Of a stretch of 64,000 nucleotides of DNA, positions 55,639 to 64,000 are shown one piece after another. This DNA is from Kalymmatonema hyalinum WJT4-NPBG1 (lineage in GTDB: Bacteria; Cyanobacteriota; Cyanobacteriia; Cyanobacteriales; Nostocaceae): NCBI GenBank assembly GCA_019359075.1, contig JAHHIB010000011.1, forward strand, positions 58,663 to 122,662. The letters are read 5' to 3'. The position numbers and the translations under genes were made by a program. The notes under the pieces are model-generated. The model worked only from the letters and a program-made list of their open reading frames with translations. It made no database searches and was not told the origin of the DNA. Within the stretch, counting starts at the first letter, position 1. Each line of letters starts with the position of its first letter.

Positions 55639-56946
55639 CTATAAATCCCTATGGATAAAGGGCTTGGCATCTGCACCTGTGTAAGTAGCCACAATATGAC
55701 CATTGCCAGTCATCTGATATTTGTATGTTACCAAACCTTCTAAGCCAACGGGACCACGAGGAGGCATTTGTTGAGTACTAATTCCGACTTCTGCACCGAA
55801 ACCATACCGGAAGCCATCAGCAAATCGGGTAGAACAGTTGTGGTAAACTCCTGCTGCATTCACCAGCGCGAGGAAACTTTCAGCAGCTTCTGCATCTTCA
55901 GTGATAATTGCATCAGTGTGCTTGGAACCATAATCGTTAATGTGGGCGATCGCATCTTCCAATGAATCCACGACTTTCATCGACAAAATCAAATCAGAGT
56001 ATTCTGTCTCCCAGTCTTCTTCTGTTGCGGCTGCGATACTTGACAAAATCTCACGGCTGCGTGCATCTCCTCTTAATTCCACATTAACTTTTTGCAAAGT
56101 TTCAGCAATTTTTGGTAAAAATTCTTGAGCGATGCTCGTGTGAACTAGCAAAGTTTCAATAGCATTGCAAGCAGCAGGATAGCCCGTTTTAGCATCAACT
56201 GTAATGGCGATGGCTTTCTCAATATCTGCGGCTTTGTCTACATAAAGATGACAAATTCCATCAGCATGACCTAATACAGGTATGCGAGTATTTTCCTGCA
56301 CAAATCTTACAAAAGAGTTAGAACCCCTAGGAATAATTAAATCAACATACTTATCTAATTTCAAAAGTTCTAAAATTTCTTCTCGTGTTGTTAATAACTG
56401 CACCACATCTGGATTAACAGCAGTTTGAGATAATCCTTGTTTAATCGCCTTAACTATCGCTTCACAAGAACGAGTTGCTTCTTTACCACCTTTGAGGATA
56501 ATGCCATTTCCCGACTTGATAGCAAGAGTGACTATTTGAATTGCCGCTTCCGGACGTGCTTCAAAGATGACACCCAAAACACCCAAAGGACAAGTGACGC
56601 GCTTCAGGATTAAACCTTTATCGAGTTCCCGGTGAATCTGTATAGCACCAACTGGATCAGCGAGTTTGCCGACATCTCTAACACCAGTAATGGTATCTCT
56701 TAACTTATGTTCATCTAACTGCAAGCGCTTATAAAGAGGCTTAGCAATTCCTTCTGTAGTCGCTCTTTGACAATCAGCAACATTTGCTTGTAAAATTTCA
56801 TCTTTTGCAGCTTCTAAAGCTTGGGCGATCGCTTCAATAGCTTGATTTTTCGCGTCAGTTGAGAGAACCGCCAGCTTGAGTGCAGCCAGTCGGGTTTTTT
56901 TAGCAACTGCAATTAGGTTTGATAAATCCTCACCAGAAATAGTCAT
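55639..56946 (-). CDS. proA: Glutamate-5-semialdehyde dehydrogenase (gamma-glutamyl phosphate reductase)
   Basis: A 435-residue aldehyde-dehydrogenase-fold enzyme of the ProA family. The N-terminal [17 protein letters not shown] helix is followed by [30 protein letters not shown], the catalytic Cys in [15 protein letters not shown], and the C-terminal [23 protein letters not shown]. It reduces gamma-glutamyl phosphate with NADPH in proline synthesis. The ATG at 56946 is used rather than a TTG two codons upstream. It is divergent from the peptidoglycan-binding protein gene. ProB is not in the window. Confidence 0.95.
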   Translation of the reverse strand: MTISGEDLSNLIAVAKKTRLAALKLAVLSTDAKNQAIEAIAQALEAAKDEILQANVADCQRATTEGIAKPLYKRLQLDEHKLRDTITGVRDVGKLADPVGAIQIHRELDKGLILKRVTCPLGVLGVIFEARPEAAIQIVTLAIKSGNGIILKGGKEATRSCEAIVKAIKQGLSQTAVNPDVVQLLTTREEILELLKLDKYVDLIIPRGSNSFVRFVQENTRIPVLGHADGICHLYVDKAADIEKAIAITVDAKTGYPAACNAIETLLVHTSIAQEFLPKIAETLQKVNVELRGDARSREILSSIAAATEEDWETEYSDLILSMKVVDSLEDAIAHINDYGSKHTDAIITEDAEAAESFLALVNAAGVYHNCSTRFADGFRYGFGAEVGISTQQMPPRGPVGLEGLVTYKYQMTGNGHIVATYTGADAKPFIHRDL

Positions 56947-57162
56947 GCTCAAAAATCACGTCATTTTATGCCTTTCCCCAATCCTATCAACAGTTATTAG
57001 GCATTAGGCATTTGTTATCCTCGCTACTTTTCCATCTCGCCCTCCTCCTATCGGGTGAACCACTTGGGTATTAAAAAGTACTCGATTCGGGTGAGGTTTG
57101 AACCAGGTAGCTAACCATACTTTAGAAATATCGAACCCAAACAAATTTAGGAAAAACGACAA

Positions 57163-57630
57163 ATGACATCTACTCAACCATCTGCCGAGGCTCAACTTAA
57201 CAAACCTGAACTTAAAGAAGGTTCCAGAGGCGAAGCAGTTAAAGAACTACAAGATTTGTTACAGGAATACGAGCTTTACACAGGTGCCATTGATGGCATT
57301 TTTGGTCCAGCAACAACAAAAGCTGTCAAAGCGTTCCAACACCGCGTATTTTTAAAAGAAGATGGTATTGTTGGCGATAAGACTTGGCGGGCACTTTTCA
57401 AAGGTGGACCAGTCGATATGCCAATTCTGAAAAGAGGTAGCAAAGGCGACCTAGTAACCACTATTCAAAAAATCTTGCTAATTACCAACGACTATAGTGG
57501 TAATGTTGATGGTGACTTTGGTGTCCGCACAGAAACCGCAGTCAAAGCTTTCCAAAAGCGTGTAGGTTTGCCACAAGATGGCGTTGTTGGCGATCGCACT
57601 TGGTTTGAGTTCAGCAAAATTCATCACTAA
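57163..57630 (+). CDS. Protein with two peptidoglycan-binding (PG_binding_1) repeats
   Basis: A 155-residue protein made almost entirely of two PG_binding_1 domains (about 16-80 and 88-152). Each has the pattern LKEGSRGEAVKELQDLL / GAIDGIFGPATTKAVKAFQ / DGIVGDKTWRAL. There is no signal peptide or catalytic domain, which is common for the short cyanobacterial members. It may be cytoplasmic or exported by an unrecognised route. The domain normally binds cell-wall peptide stems. It is followed by a hairpin terminator shared with the convergent mazG. Confidence 0.88.
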   Translation: MTSTQPSAEAQLNKPELKEGSRGEAVKELQDLLQEYELYTGAIDGIFGPATTKAVKAFQHRVFLKEDGIVGDKTWRALFKGGPVDMPILKRGSKGDLVTTIQKILLITNDYSGNVDGDFGVRTETAVKAFQKRVGLPQDGVVGDRTWFEFSKIHH

Positions 57631-57667
57631 AGCCACGTCGAGACAATGAGAAGGTAGTAGAAACACC

Positions 57668-57696
57668 AAACCCGATTTCTTTAAGAAACCGGGTTT
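57668..57696. terminator. Bidirectional hairpin terminator
   Basis: AAACCCGATTTCTTT and AAGAAACCGGGTTT form a long stem with one mismatch, followed on the plus strand by TTCT. It lies between the convergent PG-binding and mazG stops. Third member of the AAACCCGG hairpin family. Confidence 0.65.
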
Positions 57697-57698
57697 TT

Positions 57699-58538
57699 CT
57701 ACTCTTGTGCAAGTTGAGCCTTAGCTTGTTGCCACAGCGTTTCTAATTCCTCTAAAGTGTAATCAGAAAGAGGACGGTCAGCAAATGCCTCCATTTTTTG
57801 CAAACGCTGAACAAACCGCTGATTTGTTCCCTGCAAAGCTGCTTCCGGATCAAGATTATTCCAACGGGCAAGCTGGACAAGAGAAAACAGCAAATCACCC
57901 AACTCAGCTTGTTGTCGTTCTGGTGTTTCGTGTTCCAAAGCCTGCTTAAATTCCGTCAATTCCTCATTAAACTTGTCCCACACCCCATCAATATTTTCCC
58001 ACTCAAATCCAACAGCCGCTGCCTTTTGCGAAATCTTCATTGTTGCCATCAATGGCGGAAGCTTACGTGCATAGCCACCTAGCTTGTGACTGAGTGTTTG
58101 ACTATCTGGCGATGGTTCACCTTTTTCCGCAGCTTTGATTTGTTCCCAGTTTTGCCGCACCTCATCAACGCTTTGCACCGACACATCACCAAAGACATGA
58201 GGATGACGGCGAATAAGTTTTTGGGAAATCCCTTCAGCCACTTCCTTCAAAGAAAATTGTTCGTATTCGCCAGCGATTTGTGATTGTAGGACAACTTGTA
58301 AGAGTAAATCGCCCAGTTCTTCAGCAATAGCGTCTTTATCCCCACTATTAATAGCGTCTACCACTTCATAAGCTTCTTCTATCACATATGCTGTCAGCGT
58401 TTGGGGAGTTTGCGCCAAATCCCAAGGACAACCCCCATCAGGAGAGCGCAACTTTGCCACTATATCAATTAATTCTTGTAACGCCGCCAAAGTCTCAGCG
58501 TTCCTCTGGGTTTGATTCGCGTCCTCAAGATTAGACAT
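57699..58538 (-). CDS. mazG: Nucleoside triphosphate pyrophosphohydrolase MazG
   Basis: A 279-residue protein with two MazG domains. The first (about 25-130) contains CPWDLAQT, the EEAYEVVDAI motif and EELGDLLLQVVLQ. The second (about 160-265) contains KAAAVGFEWEN and ELGDLLFSLVQLARW. It hydrolyses NTPs to NMP and pyrophosphate, cleaning damaged nucleotides or adjusting ppGpp responses. Its ATG immediately follows the stop of the DUF2227 gene (TAAATG), indicating one operon with translational coupling. Confidence 0.94.
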   Translation of the reverse strand: MSNLEDANQTQRNAETLAALQELIDIVAKLRSPDGGCPWDLAQTPQTLTAYVIEEAYEVVDAINSGDKDAIAEELGDLLLQVVLQSQIAGEYEQFSLKEVAEGISQKLIRRHPHVFGDVSVQSVDEVRQNWEQIKAAEKGEPSPDSQTLSHKLGGYARKLPPLMATMKISQKAAAVGFEWENIDGVWDKFNEELTEFKQALEHETPERQQAELGDLLFSLVQLARWNNLDPEAALQGTNQRFVQRLQKMEAFADRPLSDYTLEELETLWQQAKAQLAQE

Positions 58539-59183
58539 TTATTTTTTCCCTTGTCTCCTTGTCCCCTTGTCTCCCCCGCTTCCCAGGTTCAACTTTGACC
58601 CTTTCGACCGAGGATTACCACGACTCGTCGCTTTACGTTTCTTCATTTTCGCACGTGGCGGTAGCAATCCACGAACTCCCTGCTTTTGCACCCGCTTGTA
58701 TGCTGAACCCCCCCAGTCGCTGAGAGAATGACTCATCGCACCAAGTTCCAGTCCTAAAAATAAGGCAAGAAATTCCGTACTGTAACGAGTCAGCGTAGAT
58801 GTGACAGTTTCGCCTACAGTCTGCCAATTTAACTGCACATTCCACAGCGTTTGGGCAACGAACAAAGCGAAAACTGCCGCGATCGCTATTAAGCCACCGA
58901 AATAAACGACTCGCAGCGTCGTGCCGATGATTGGTCCGTGAGAGAATAAAGAACGATGGCGCAGACTTTTTTGATAAGGTAACCAAATAAAGCGCAAGAA
59001 GCCCCAGCGTTGGTAGGGGCGGGAGTAAATGTCCAAGTCAGGACCGAACATCAGCCCTCCGAACAGAAACCCACCGACAACCAACAAAGTCAAGTTACCG
59101 CTGTTGGTTTGCCAGAAAGTTACACCAGTCACCAACGGCAAAGCCCATAAAGTAATGCGATCGTGAGTCCGACCAGAGGGCAT
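58539..59183 (-). CDS. DUF2227 metal-binding membrane protein
   Basis: About 214 residues. The N-terminal MPSGRTHDRITLW, the GPDLDIYSRPYQRWGFLRFIW segment and the HRSLFSHGPIIGT segment supply conserved His and Asp residues typical of the DUF2227 predicted metal-binding family. Two or three hydrophobic helices follow (TLRVVYFGGLIAIAAVFALF), and the C-terminal tail is strongly basic. The function is unknown; the fold recalls membrane hydrolases of the LexA-binding/YdjM group. I placed the start at the ATG at 59183 because the family N-terminus begins there. The stop abuts the mazG start. Confidence 0.8.
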   Translation of the reverse strand: MPSGRTHDRITLWALPLVTGVTFWQTNSGNLTLLVVGGFLFGGLMFGPDLDIYSRPYQRWGFLRFIWLPYQKSLRHRSLFSHGPIIGTTLRVVYFGGLIAIAAVFALFVAQTLWNVQLNWQTVGETVTSTLTRYSTEFLALFLGLELGAMSHSLSDWGGSAYKRVQKQGVRGLLPPRAKMKKRKATSRGNPRSKGSKLNLGSGGDKGTRRQGKK

Positions 59184-59358
59184 AAGCAATTTTATGATTC
59201 GCTGATTTAAAATATACAAGCCATTGCGACTCAGTAGGCACTAAATTCAATGCAGGATACCATAGAAGAGATTGGAATTGACCAAAGAAAAATTTTTTCA
59301 AAAATACTATCGCGTTCTGAGAATTTGTGTGCTAACATTAGTTATTGTGTGCAACAGC

Positions 59359-59431
<73 letters not shown>

Positions 59432-59621
59432 TTGACCGCTGATTTCAAATTGTTAAGCGATAATAGACTTTGCCATGCAATTTCAAGCCTAGTTTGCCGC
59501 AATGACAAACTAGGCTTGAAACATTTGGCATAAATTGCACTTTTTGTAAAGCAGTTTCAAGCCCTGAAACAGGGTAAGCTGCACCACCTAGAAAAGCTGA
59601 AGTTAATTCATTGCTGTTAAA

Positions 59622-59706
59622 CGGAGAAGGGGGGATTCGAACCCCCGTTAGGTTGCCCTAAAACGCATTTCGAGTGCGCCGCATTCAACCACTCTGCCAC
59701 CTCTCC
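59622..59706 (-). tRNA. tRNA-Ser (anticodon CGA)
   Basis: An 85-nt class II tRNA with acceptor GGAGAGG / CTTCTCC, anticodon loop CTCGAAA, a long variable arm (TTTTAGGGCAACCTAAC) and T arm GGGGG-TTCGAAT-CCCCC. The discriminator is G. It reads TCG codons. Confidence 0.94.
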
Positions 59707-59756
59707 AAAGGCATGAGATTCCTATCGTAATAAATATATCACGAATTGCCAGTTTT

Positions 59757-62114
59757 TTAGAAAATAGATGTTTTATTTTCTGCTGCCTGAATAAATGTCT
59801 CAAACTGTCGGTTGGGCGTCCACTGGATAGCGCCGTCTCTGCCTGTAAAGAACAGTTTTGTCTGACTTTGGCTCAATTCAGACAGCGTTTTTTGGTCAAC
59901 CTTAGTGCTTGTGGCGATCGCCACCTGTGGTTGTAAAGCAGGAATTAATTCTTGTAAAGACTGACCAGGACACCACAATACTTGCGGACGAGCTAAACCT
60001 CCAGCTTGCAATAGCTGACGCAATTGAGGTGTTTTGAGTTCACCCACTAACAGCCAATTTTGCCCGAAAAGTTGCAACTGTAAGATGGGCAATTCGTTGT
60101 TGATTAATTGCGCGACTATCGAACCAGTATTGACAGTTTGACCGACTGACAAAGGTTGGTAAATTCCCTTACCCTTTTGCACTTCCTTTTGAATCACCTG
60201 ACTCGTTATGGAATTTTCTAAAGTAGGAGAATAGTCATAGAAAACTCCAATTGGCAAACGTTGCAATACCTCCACCCAGGCATTGTTGCCATTGGAATGG
60301 GAATCAGAAGCAATTGCCCAATCTATCTTATTGATACCTTGCTGTTGTAAAAATGGCAGTATAGTGAAGCGTCCCGTACCTTCATTCCCACTATTAATGA
60401 GTGTGACCTTTCCTTGGTCTTGAATTACTAAAACTGGTTCCTCGCCAGCTGCTAGCACTGTTATCCGAAACAGGGTGGTGGCAGAATGCCAAACTGGGAT
60501 GAATACCAAACCCAAGGCAACCATACCAGCAAACCACCACCGCTTTTGCCACCAACGCACCACCCATGCCAAGATAATTAATGTATATATTGCCAGCATC
60601 TGACCAATGGATATGCTACCAACAGCAACTGTGTTTCCTGGTAAGCTCGCGAAAAATTCCACCAACTGTAACAGCCAATGAATTGGATGATACAACAAAT
60701 TAGCCAAGGCGCTGCCTGCATCAGGTAAAATTAGGCTTGCCAAGGCGCTTACCATTCCACCGATACTGACAACAGAGATCAAGGGGGTGGAAAGAATATT
60801 GACTGGCAAAGTGTAAAGTGCTACTACACTAAAGACATTCAATAGAAGGGGTAATGTCCAAATTGTAGCGGCGAGGGGAACTGCAATTGAAGATGCAAGA
60901 ATTGGTGGCAACCATTCCAAACGTTTTATGATCGGGGATGCTGTGACGATTAACCCCAGCGTTGCCAAGAAACTGAGTTGAAATCCTAAATCCCAAATCC
61001 ATAGAGGATTAAATAGCAGTAATACTACTGCCGCAACCAGCAGTGATCCCAACTGTTTGACTTTGCGTCTTAATCCAATTCCAATGAGTGCCGCAAATCC
61101 CATAATCACGGCTCTAAGTACCGATGGTTGCAAACCTGTTAGAATTAAGAACAGAATGAGAGCTATGCTGCCAAGTGTAATTTGGGTTCCTTTTTTCGCC
61201 TTTGATGTCAAACCCAGTATTACACCCAAAATTAATGACGTTTGAAACCCTGAGGCGGCTATTGCATGAGCGAGTCCCACTTGCACGAAACGATCTCGGG
61301 TATCGTAGGGTAAATCAACAACTTTACTACCCAGAACCATCGCACTCAGAAGCGGACCTTCTGGGATACCCAACCAACGAACCTGCGATCGCACAATTCG
61401 TTGGCGAACTTTCCACCATCCCCATTTATCTCCTTCATCTAAAATATTAACTTGCCGTCCACTTAGACCAGCAAAAGCACCTTCTTGTTGAAGAAATTTT
61501 TGAAAATCGAAAGCACCAGGATTTGATGGTGGTTTTGGTTTGTACAGAACGCCAGTGACACCAATTTGTTGACTTGTGTGTAAGCCAGTCGCTTGAAGTA
61601 AAGGTACAGTAACATATAACTTTCCAGTCACTCCTTTAGTTGTACCTGCTGAACCACTGTCATTTTTTACCTCATCTAACTGAGTTGCTTCTAACCACAA
61701 TTGTCCACGCCCAGAACGAGTCATGCGGGGTGTACTAAGCACCTCACCGCGAACAATAAAAAGTTGTTCTTGATAATTGCCATTTTCTGACGCGACGAAT
61801 TTACTAATATCGTTTACTTCTGGTGTGGGAACTCGCAATTGAAAGTAAAAGCTAGCCAACAACCCCACCACGCCAGCAATCAGCCATACTCTTGCGTGAG
61901 GAGTGGTTTGCGGTAACTGTGGTGCTGTCTTAGTCTGTGTTTGGGAATTTTCCTTGTTTTGTGGGGGTTTTCGTATATTTGGGCGTCGTCTTCCAAAAAA
62001 GATCGCTCCTACTACGCCGAAACCCAACACCCAAAACCCACTCCACGGAACTGCTGTAAACAGCAACCCCAGAATGTAGCCAAGACAGATTATGACACCA
62101 CTTGCCTGAATCAT
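59757..62114 (-). CDS. comEC: ComEC/Rec2-family DNA uptake channel protein
   Basis: About 785 residues. The N-terminal membrane region is followed by an OB-like extracytoplasmic domain (about 100-225, with FIVRGEVLSTPRMTRSGRGQLW and PGAFDFQKFLQQEG). The Competence domain comes next with about seven helices (LAHAIAASGFQTSLILG, GLQPSVLRAVIMGF, WIWDLGFQLSFLATLGL). The C-terminal beta-lactamase-like domain (about 560-785) is degenerate: the usual HxHxDH motif reads ASDSHSNGN and the TLIDxG strand reads TLINSG. ComEC forms the inner-membrane pore for transforming DNA. The ATG at 62114 is preferred over a GTG seven codons upstream because MIQASGVIICLGYILGLL fits the family start. Confidence 0.92.
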   Translation of the reverse strand: MIQASGVIICLGYILGLLFTAVPWSGFWVLGFGVVGAIFFGRRRPNIRKPPQNKENSQTQTKTAPQLPQTTPHARVWLIAGVVGLLASFYFQLRVPTPEVNDISKFVASENGNYQEQLFIVRGEVLSTPRMTRSGRGQLWLEATQLDEVKNDSGSAGTTKGVTGKLYVTVPLLQATGLHTSQQIGVTGVLYKPKPPSNPGAFDFQKFLQQEGAFAGLSGRQVNILDEGDKWGWWKVRQRIVRSQVRWLGIPEGPLLSAMVLGSKVVDLPYDTRDRFVQVGLAHAIAASGFQTSLILGVILGLTSKAKKGTQITLGSIALILFLILTGLQPSVLRAVIMGFAALIGIGLRRKVKQLGSLLVAAVVLLLFNPLWIWDLGFQLSFLATLGLIVTASPIIKRLEWLPPILASSIAVPLAATIWTLPLLLNVFSVVALYTLPVNILSTPLISVVSIGGMVSALASLILPDAGSALANLLYHPIHWLLQLVEFFASLPGNTVAVGSISIGQMLAIYTLIILAWVVRWWQKRWWFAGMVALGLVFIPVWHSATTLFRITVLAAGEEPVLVIQDQGKVTLINSGNEGTGRFTILPFLQQQGINKIDWAIASDSHSNGNNAWVEVLQRLPIGVFYDYSPTLENSITSQVIQKEVQKGKGIYQPLSVGQTVNTGSIVAQLINNELPILQLQLFGQNWLLVGELKTPQLRQLLQAGGLARPQVLWCPGQSLQELIPALQPQVAIATSTKVDQKTLSELSQSQTKLFFTGRDGAIQWTPNRQFETFIQAAENKTSIF

Positions 62115-62274
62115 TAGAGTTTTTGCAACAAACACCCGGCAAACAGAAGTTGTGACTATACAGGCTTAGTCTGTGCAGGCGTACTTTATGTGTTTATCCT
62201 GGGTAGACAAGCTTCATTTGTATAGCCCTAGACTTCCAGTCTGCTGGCGTATAAAGATTTTGGCAATAGGTCTA

Positions 62275-62754
62275 TCAAAAACTCATACCCAATTTCAAAC
62301 CCAACGCGGCGTGGACAAACAGGAGACAAAGTACTGTGCTACCCAAATAGGCATGCAGTATGCGTAATGAGGGTTTATTACCTGCAAATCCACTCAAAGA
62401 AATTGCACCGTTAATAAGTAAGAGTAACAGCACTATTGAGCCAGTCCAAAAGTGAGGGCTTTCCAGAATTGGCTGATGATGCATGACTAATGACAACAAT
62501 CCGCCTGTGTAACCAAGCGCCATGAATAAAAACATCCACGGTGCTAATTTGCGATGGTCACTCCGACTTTTCATAGCAGCTTCTTTATCCTCAACAAGTC
62601 GCCCTCTCCAACCCGCCAATCCAACAAAGCTACCCATCACAAAAACGACAATACCCATCATCACCGGATGTCCCCAATGGACTATAGGATGAGGGATTCC
62701 CAGAGAGCGAAACCACGCTGCAATAGGTTCCAAAACTTGGCTGAGATTGACCAT
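62275..62754 (-). CDS. DUF4079 membrane protein
   Basis: A 159-residue protein with four hydrophobic helices. It has conserved His residues in IVHWGHPVMMGIVV, LVMHHQPI, LRILHAYLGS and VHAALGLKLG, a pattern like DUF4079 and reminiscent of cytochrome b561-type haem coordination. The function is unknown; haem binding is a guess from the spaced histidines. Common in cyanobacteria and plastid-related lineages. It stands alone between comEC and glyQ. Confidence 0.82.
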   Translation of the reverse strand: MVNLSQVLEPIAAWFRSLGIPHPIVHWGHPVMMGIVVFVMGSFVGLAGWRGRLVEDKEAAMKSRSDHRKLAPWMFLFMALGYTGGLLSLVMHHQPILESPHFWTGSIVLLLLLINGAISLSGFAGNKPSLRILHAYLGSTVLCLLFVHAALGLKLGMSF

Positions 62755-62892
62755 TCCTCAAAAACCTTGACTTTTTTGCAACATCTAATTTAGCAATTTC
62801 TTGCATAAATCAAAACAAAAGCTTAGGAAAGTCGGCTTTCTCTGTGTAACCTCACCCTTTTGGGGCGAGGCACTTTTGCAGTTAGCATGCAC

Positions 62893-63810
62893 TTAACTAG
62901 CTGCCTGATTTAAAAGCGGAAAACCTAGCTTTTCTCGTTGTTCTACATATAATTGCGCTATCTTACGCGCTAAATGTCGAATTCTTGCAATGTAGCGAGT
63001 TCTCTCTGTCACAGAAATGACTCCTCTAGCATCCAGTAAATTGAAGGTGTGCGAACACTTCAACACGTAGTCCAGGCTAGGTAACACCAGTCCTCGTTCA
63101 GTCAATTGCTGCGCTTCCTGCTCGTACATATTAAATAGTGTCAGCAGCATTTCAGGATTGGAAGCTTCAAAGTTGTAAACACACTGCTCAATTTCGCCTT
63201 GCAGGTGAACATCACCATATGTAATGTCGTCCGTCCAGTGAATCTTGGTCATTGCTTCTACTCCCTGGAGATACATCGTTAGTCTCTCCAAGCCATAGGT
63301 CATCTCAATCGACACAGGACGACAATCGAGTCCACCGCATTGTTGGAAGTAGGTAAATTGAGTAATTTCCATCCCATCTAACCACACTTCCCAGCCAGTC
63401 CCCCAAGCTCCCACCGTTGCATCTTCCCAGTTGTCCTCTACAAATCGGATATCGTGATCCTCAGGACGAATTCCTAAAGCCCTCAAGGAATCGAGATAAA
63501 TCTCTTGGATATTATCTGGCGAGGGCTTAATCAGGACTTGGTACTGGTAATAGTGTTGGAAGCGATTGGGGTTTTCCCCGTAACGTCCATCCGTAGGACG
63601 GCGACAAGGCTCAACATAAGCGACAGCCCACGGTTCTGGTCCCAACGCTCTTAAAAAAGTATGGGGGTTCTTTGTGCCTGCTCCCTTCTCGATATCGTAG
63701 GCTTGGGCAATGAGGCAACCGCGATCGCTCCAGAATTTCTGCAATACAGCTATAACTGACTGAAAATTCACAACTACCCTTCCTTCATCACTCTTGAGTG
63801 CATCTCCCAT
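62893..63810 (-). CDS. glyQ: Glycine--tRNA ligase alpha subunit
   Basis: A 305-residue class II synthetase alpha subunit with the diagnostic [19 protein letters not shown], the motif [32 protein letters not shown] and [15 protein letters not shown]. The alpha subunit carries the catalytic site and pairs with GlyS (beta). GlyS is not adjacent, which is usual in cyanobacteria. The start ATG at 63810 fits the family. The 3' end lies about 140 bp from DUF4079. Confidence 0.96.
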   Translation of the reverse strand: MGDALKSDEGRVVVNFQSVIAVLQKFWSDRGCLIAQAYDIEKGAGTKNPHTFLRALGPEPWAVAYVEPCRRPTDGRYGENPNRFQHYYQYQVLIKPSPDNIQEIYLDSLRALGIRPEDHDIRFVEDNWEDATVGAWGTGWEVWLDGMEITQFTYFQQCGGLDCRPVSIEMTYGLERLTMYLQGVEAMTKIHWTDDITYGDVHLQGEIEQCVYNFEASNPEMLLTLFNMYEQEAQQLTERGLVLPSLDYVLKCSHTFNLLDARGVISVTERTRYIARIRHLARKIAQLYVEQREKLGFPLLNQAAS

Positions 63811-63884
63811 TTTTGCCTAAACCCGTACCAGCGAGCAGTTTTGGGTAGTCTAAAAAAAAACTTGGAAATTTTCTGAAAAAGGAG

Positions 63885-63913
63885 TTGACAATGCAGGGGT
63901 GGCTCGTTATATT
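63885..63913 (+). promoter_or_regulatory. Near-consensus sigma-70 promoter reading out of the right edge
   Basis: TTGACA (63885-63890) and TATATT (63908-63913) are separated by exactly 17 bases. The transcript begins near 63920 and runs to the window end without any open frame. The leader contains CCAAAACAAAGGCAAAGCC and CTCAGAACCTTGAAAA. From memory these resemble leaders upstream of cyanobacterial 16S rRNA genes. I therefore suspect the promoter of an rrn operon just outside the window. Confidence 0.5.
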
Positions 63914-64000
63914 AAATAAGTGCCTGAAGAGCGGACGCCAAAACAAAGGCAAAGCCAAAGGCTCAGAACCTTGAAAATTTTATAGTTTTGAAAGCTAGTA

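Overview
The window is a chromosomal segment of a filamentous, probably Nostocales-type cyanobacterium. Four things point there: frequent HIP1-type GCGATCGC octamers, a phylloquinone (men) gene cluster, a tocopherol cyclase and a helical carotenoid protein, and short tandem repeats plus long hairpin repeats in most spacers. I used no database search; identities rest on motifs and family knowledge.

Layout. 1-1.2 kb: the 5' part of pepA (leucyl aminopeptidase), cut by the left edge. 1.3-8 kb: a minus-strand signalling operon (membrane multi-PAS histidine kinase, CheY-like regulator, REC-PAS-HK-REC hybrid). 8.2-11.3 kb: an EcsC-like protein, then an alpha/beta hydrolase next to a PlsC-type acyltransferase. 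11.7-16.7 kb: metG, a LabA-like NYN protein overlapping an LptC lipoprotein, and a DacB-type D,D-carboxypeptidase. 17.6-21.5 kb: the fatty-acid/phospholipid initiation cluster plsX-fabH-fabD-plsC. 21.7-29.8 kb: an AI-2E family permease, DUF2288, an ElyC/YdcF protein, tRNA-Arg(CCT), tocopherol cyclase, a DnaJ-TPR protein, a coiled-coil WD40 propeller protein and a metallophosphoesterase.

30-45.7 kb is the accessory part. It holds a restriction-endonuclease-like/ParA ATPase fusion, a helical carotenoid protein, a lipoxygenase interrupted by one in-frame TAG, a GNAT acetyltransferase, and a minus-strand run of four genes (DUF815 AAA ATPase, membrane coiled-coil protein with a TerB-C-like tail, BrxD-like ATPase, Lhr/BrxHI-like helicase). 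The run looks like a BREX-derived module without PglX, PglZ or BrxC. Next comes an APH-fold kinase followed by a HopA1-family protein. This is the enzyme pair that dehydrates precursor peptides in class V lanthipeptide and thioamitide pathways, so this may be an uncharacterised cyanobacterial RiPP locus.

45.7-51.5 kb: phylloquinone genes menI, menE, menC, menA (menA-menC-menE overlapping) and divergent menF. 51.4-55.1 kb: a 1230-residue GAF/PAS hybrid kinase convergent with menF. 55.6-64 kb: proA, a two-repeat peptidoglycan-binding protein, mazG, a DUF2227 membrane protein, tRNA-Val(TAC), tRNA-Ser(CGA), comEC with a degenerate beta-lactamase-like domain, DUF4079 and glyQ. The right edge carries a near-consensus promoter reading out of the window, possibly an rRNA-operon leader.

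A cross-cutting observation is that the dispersed repeats have entered reading frames. MenC, MenE, the Lhr helicase, the MenI tail and the hybrid kinase carry in-frame segments that match the intergenic repeat families.
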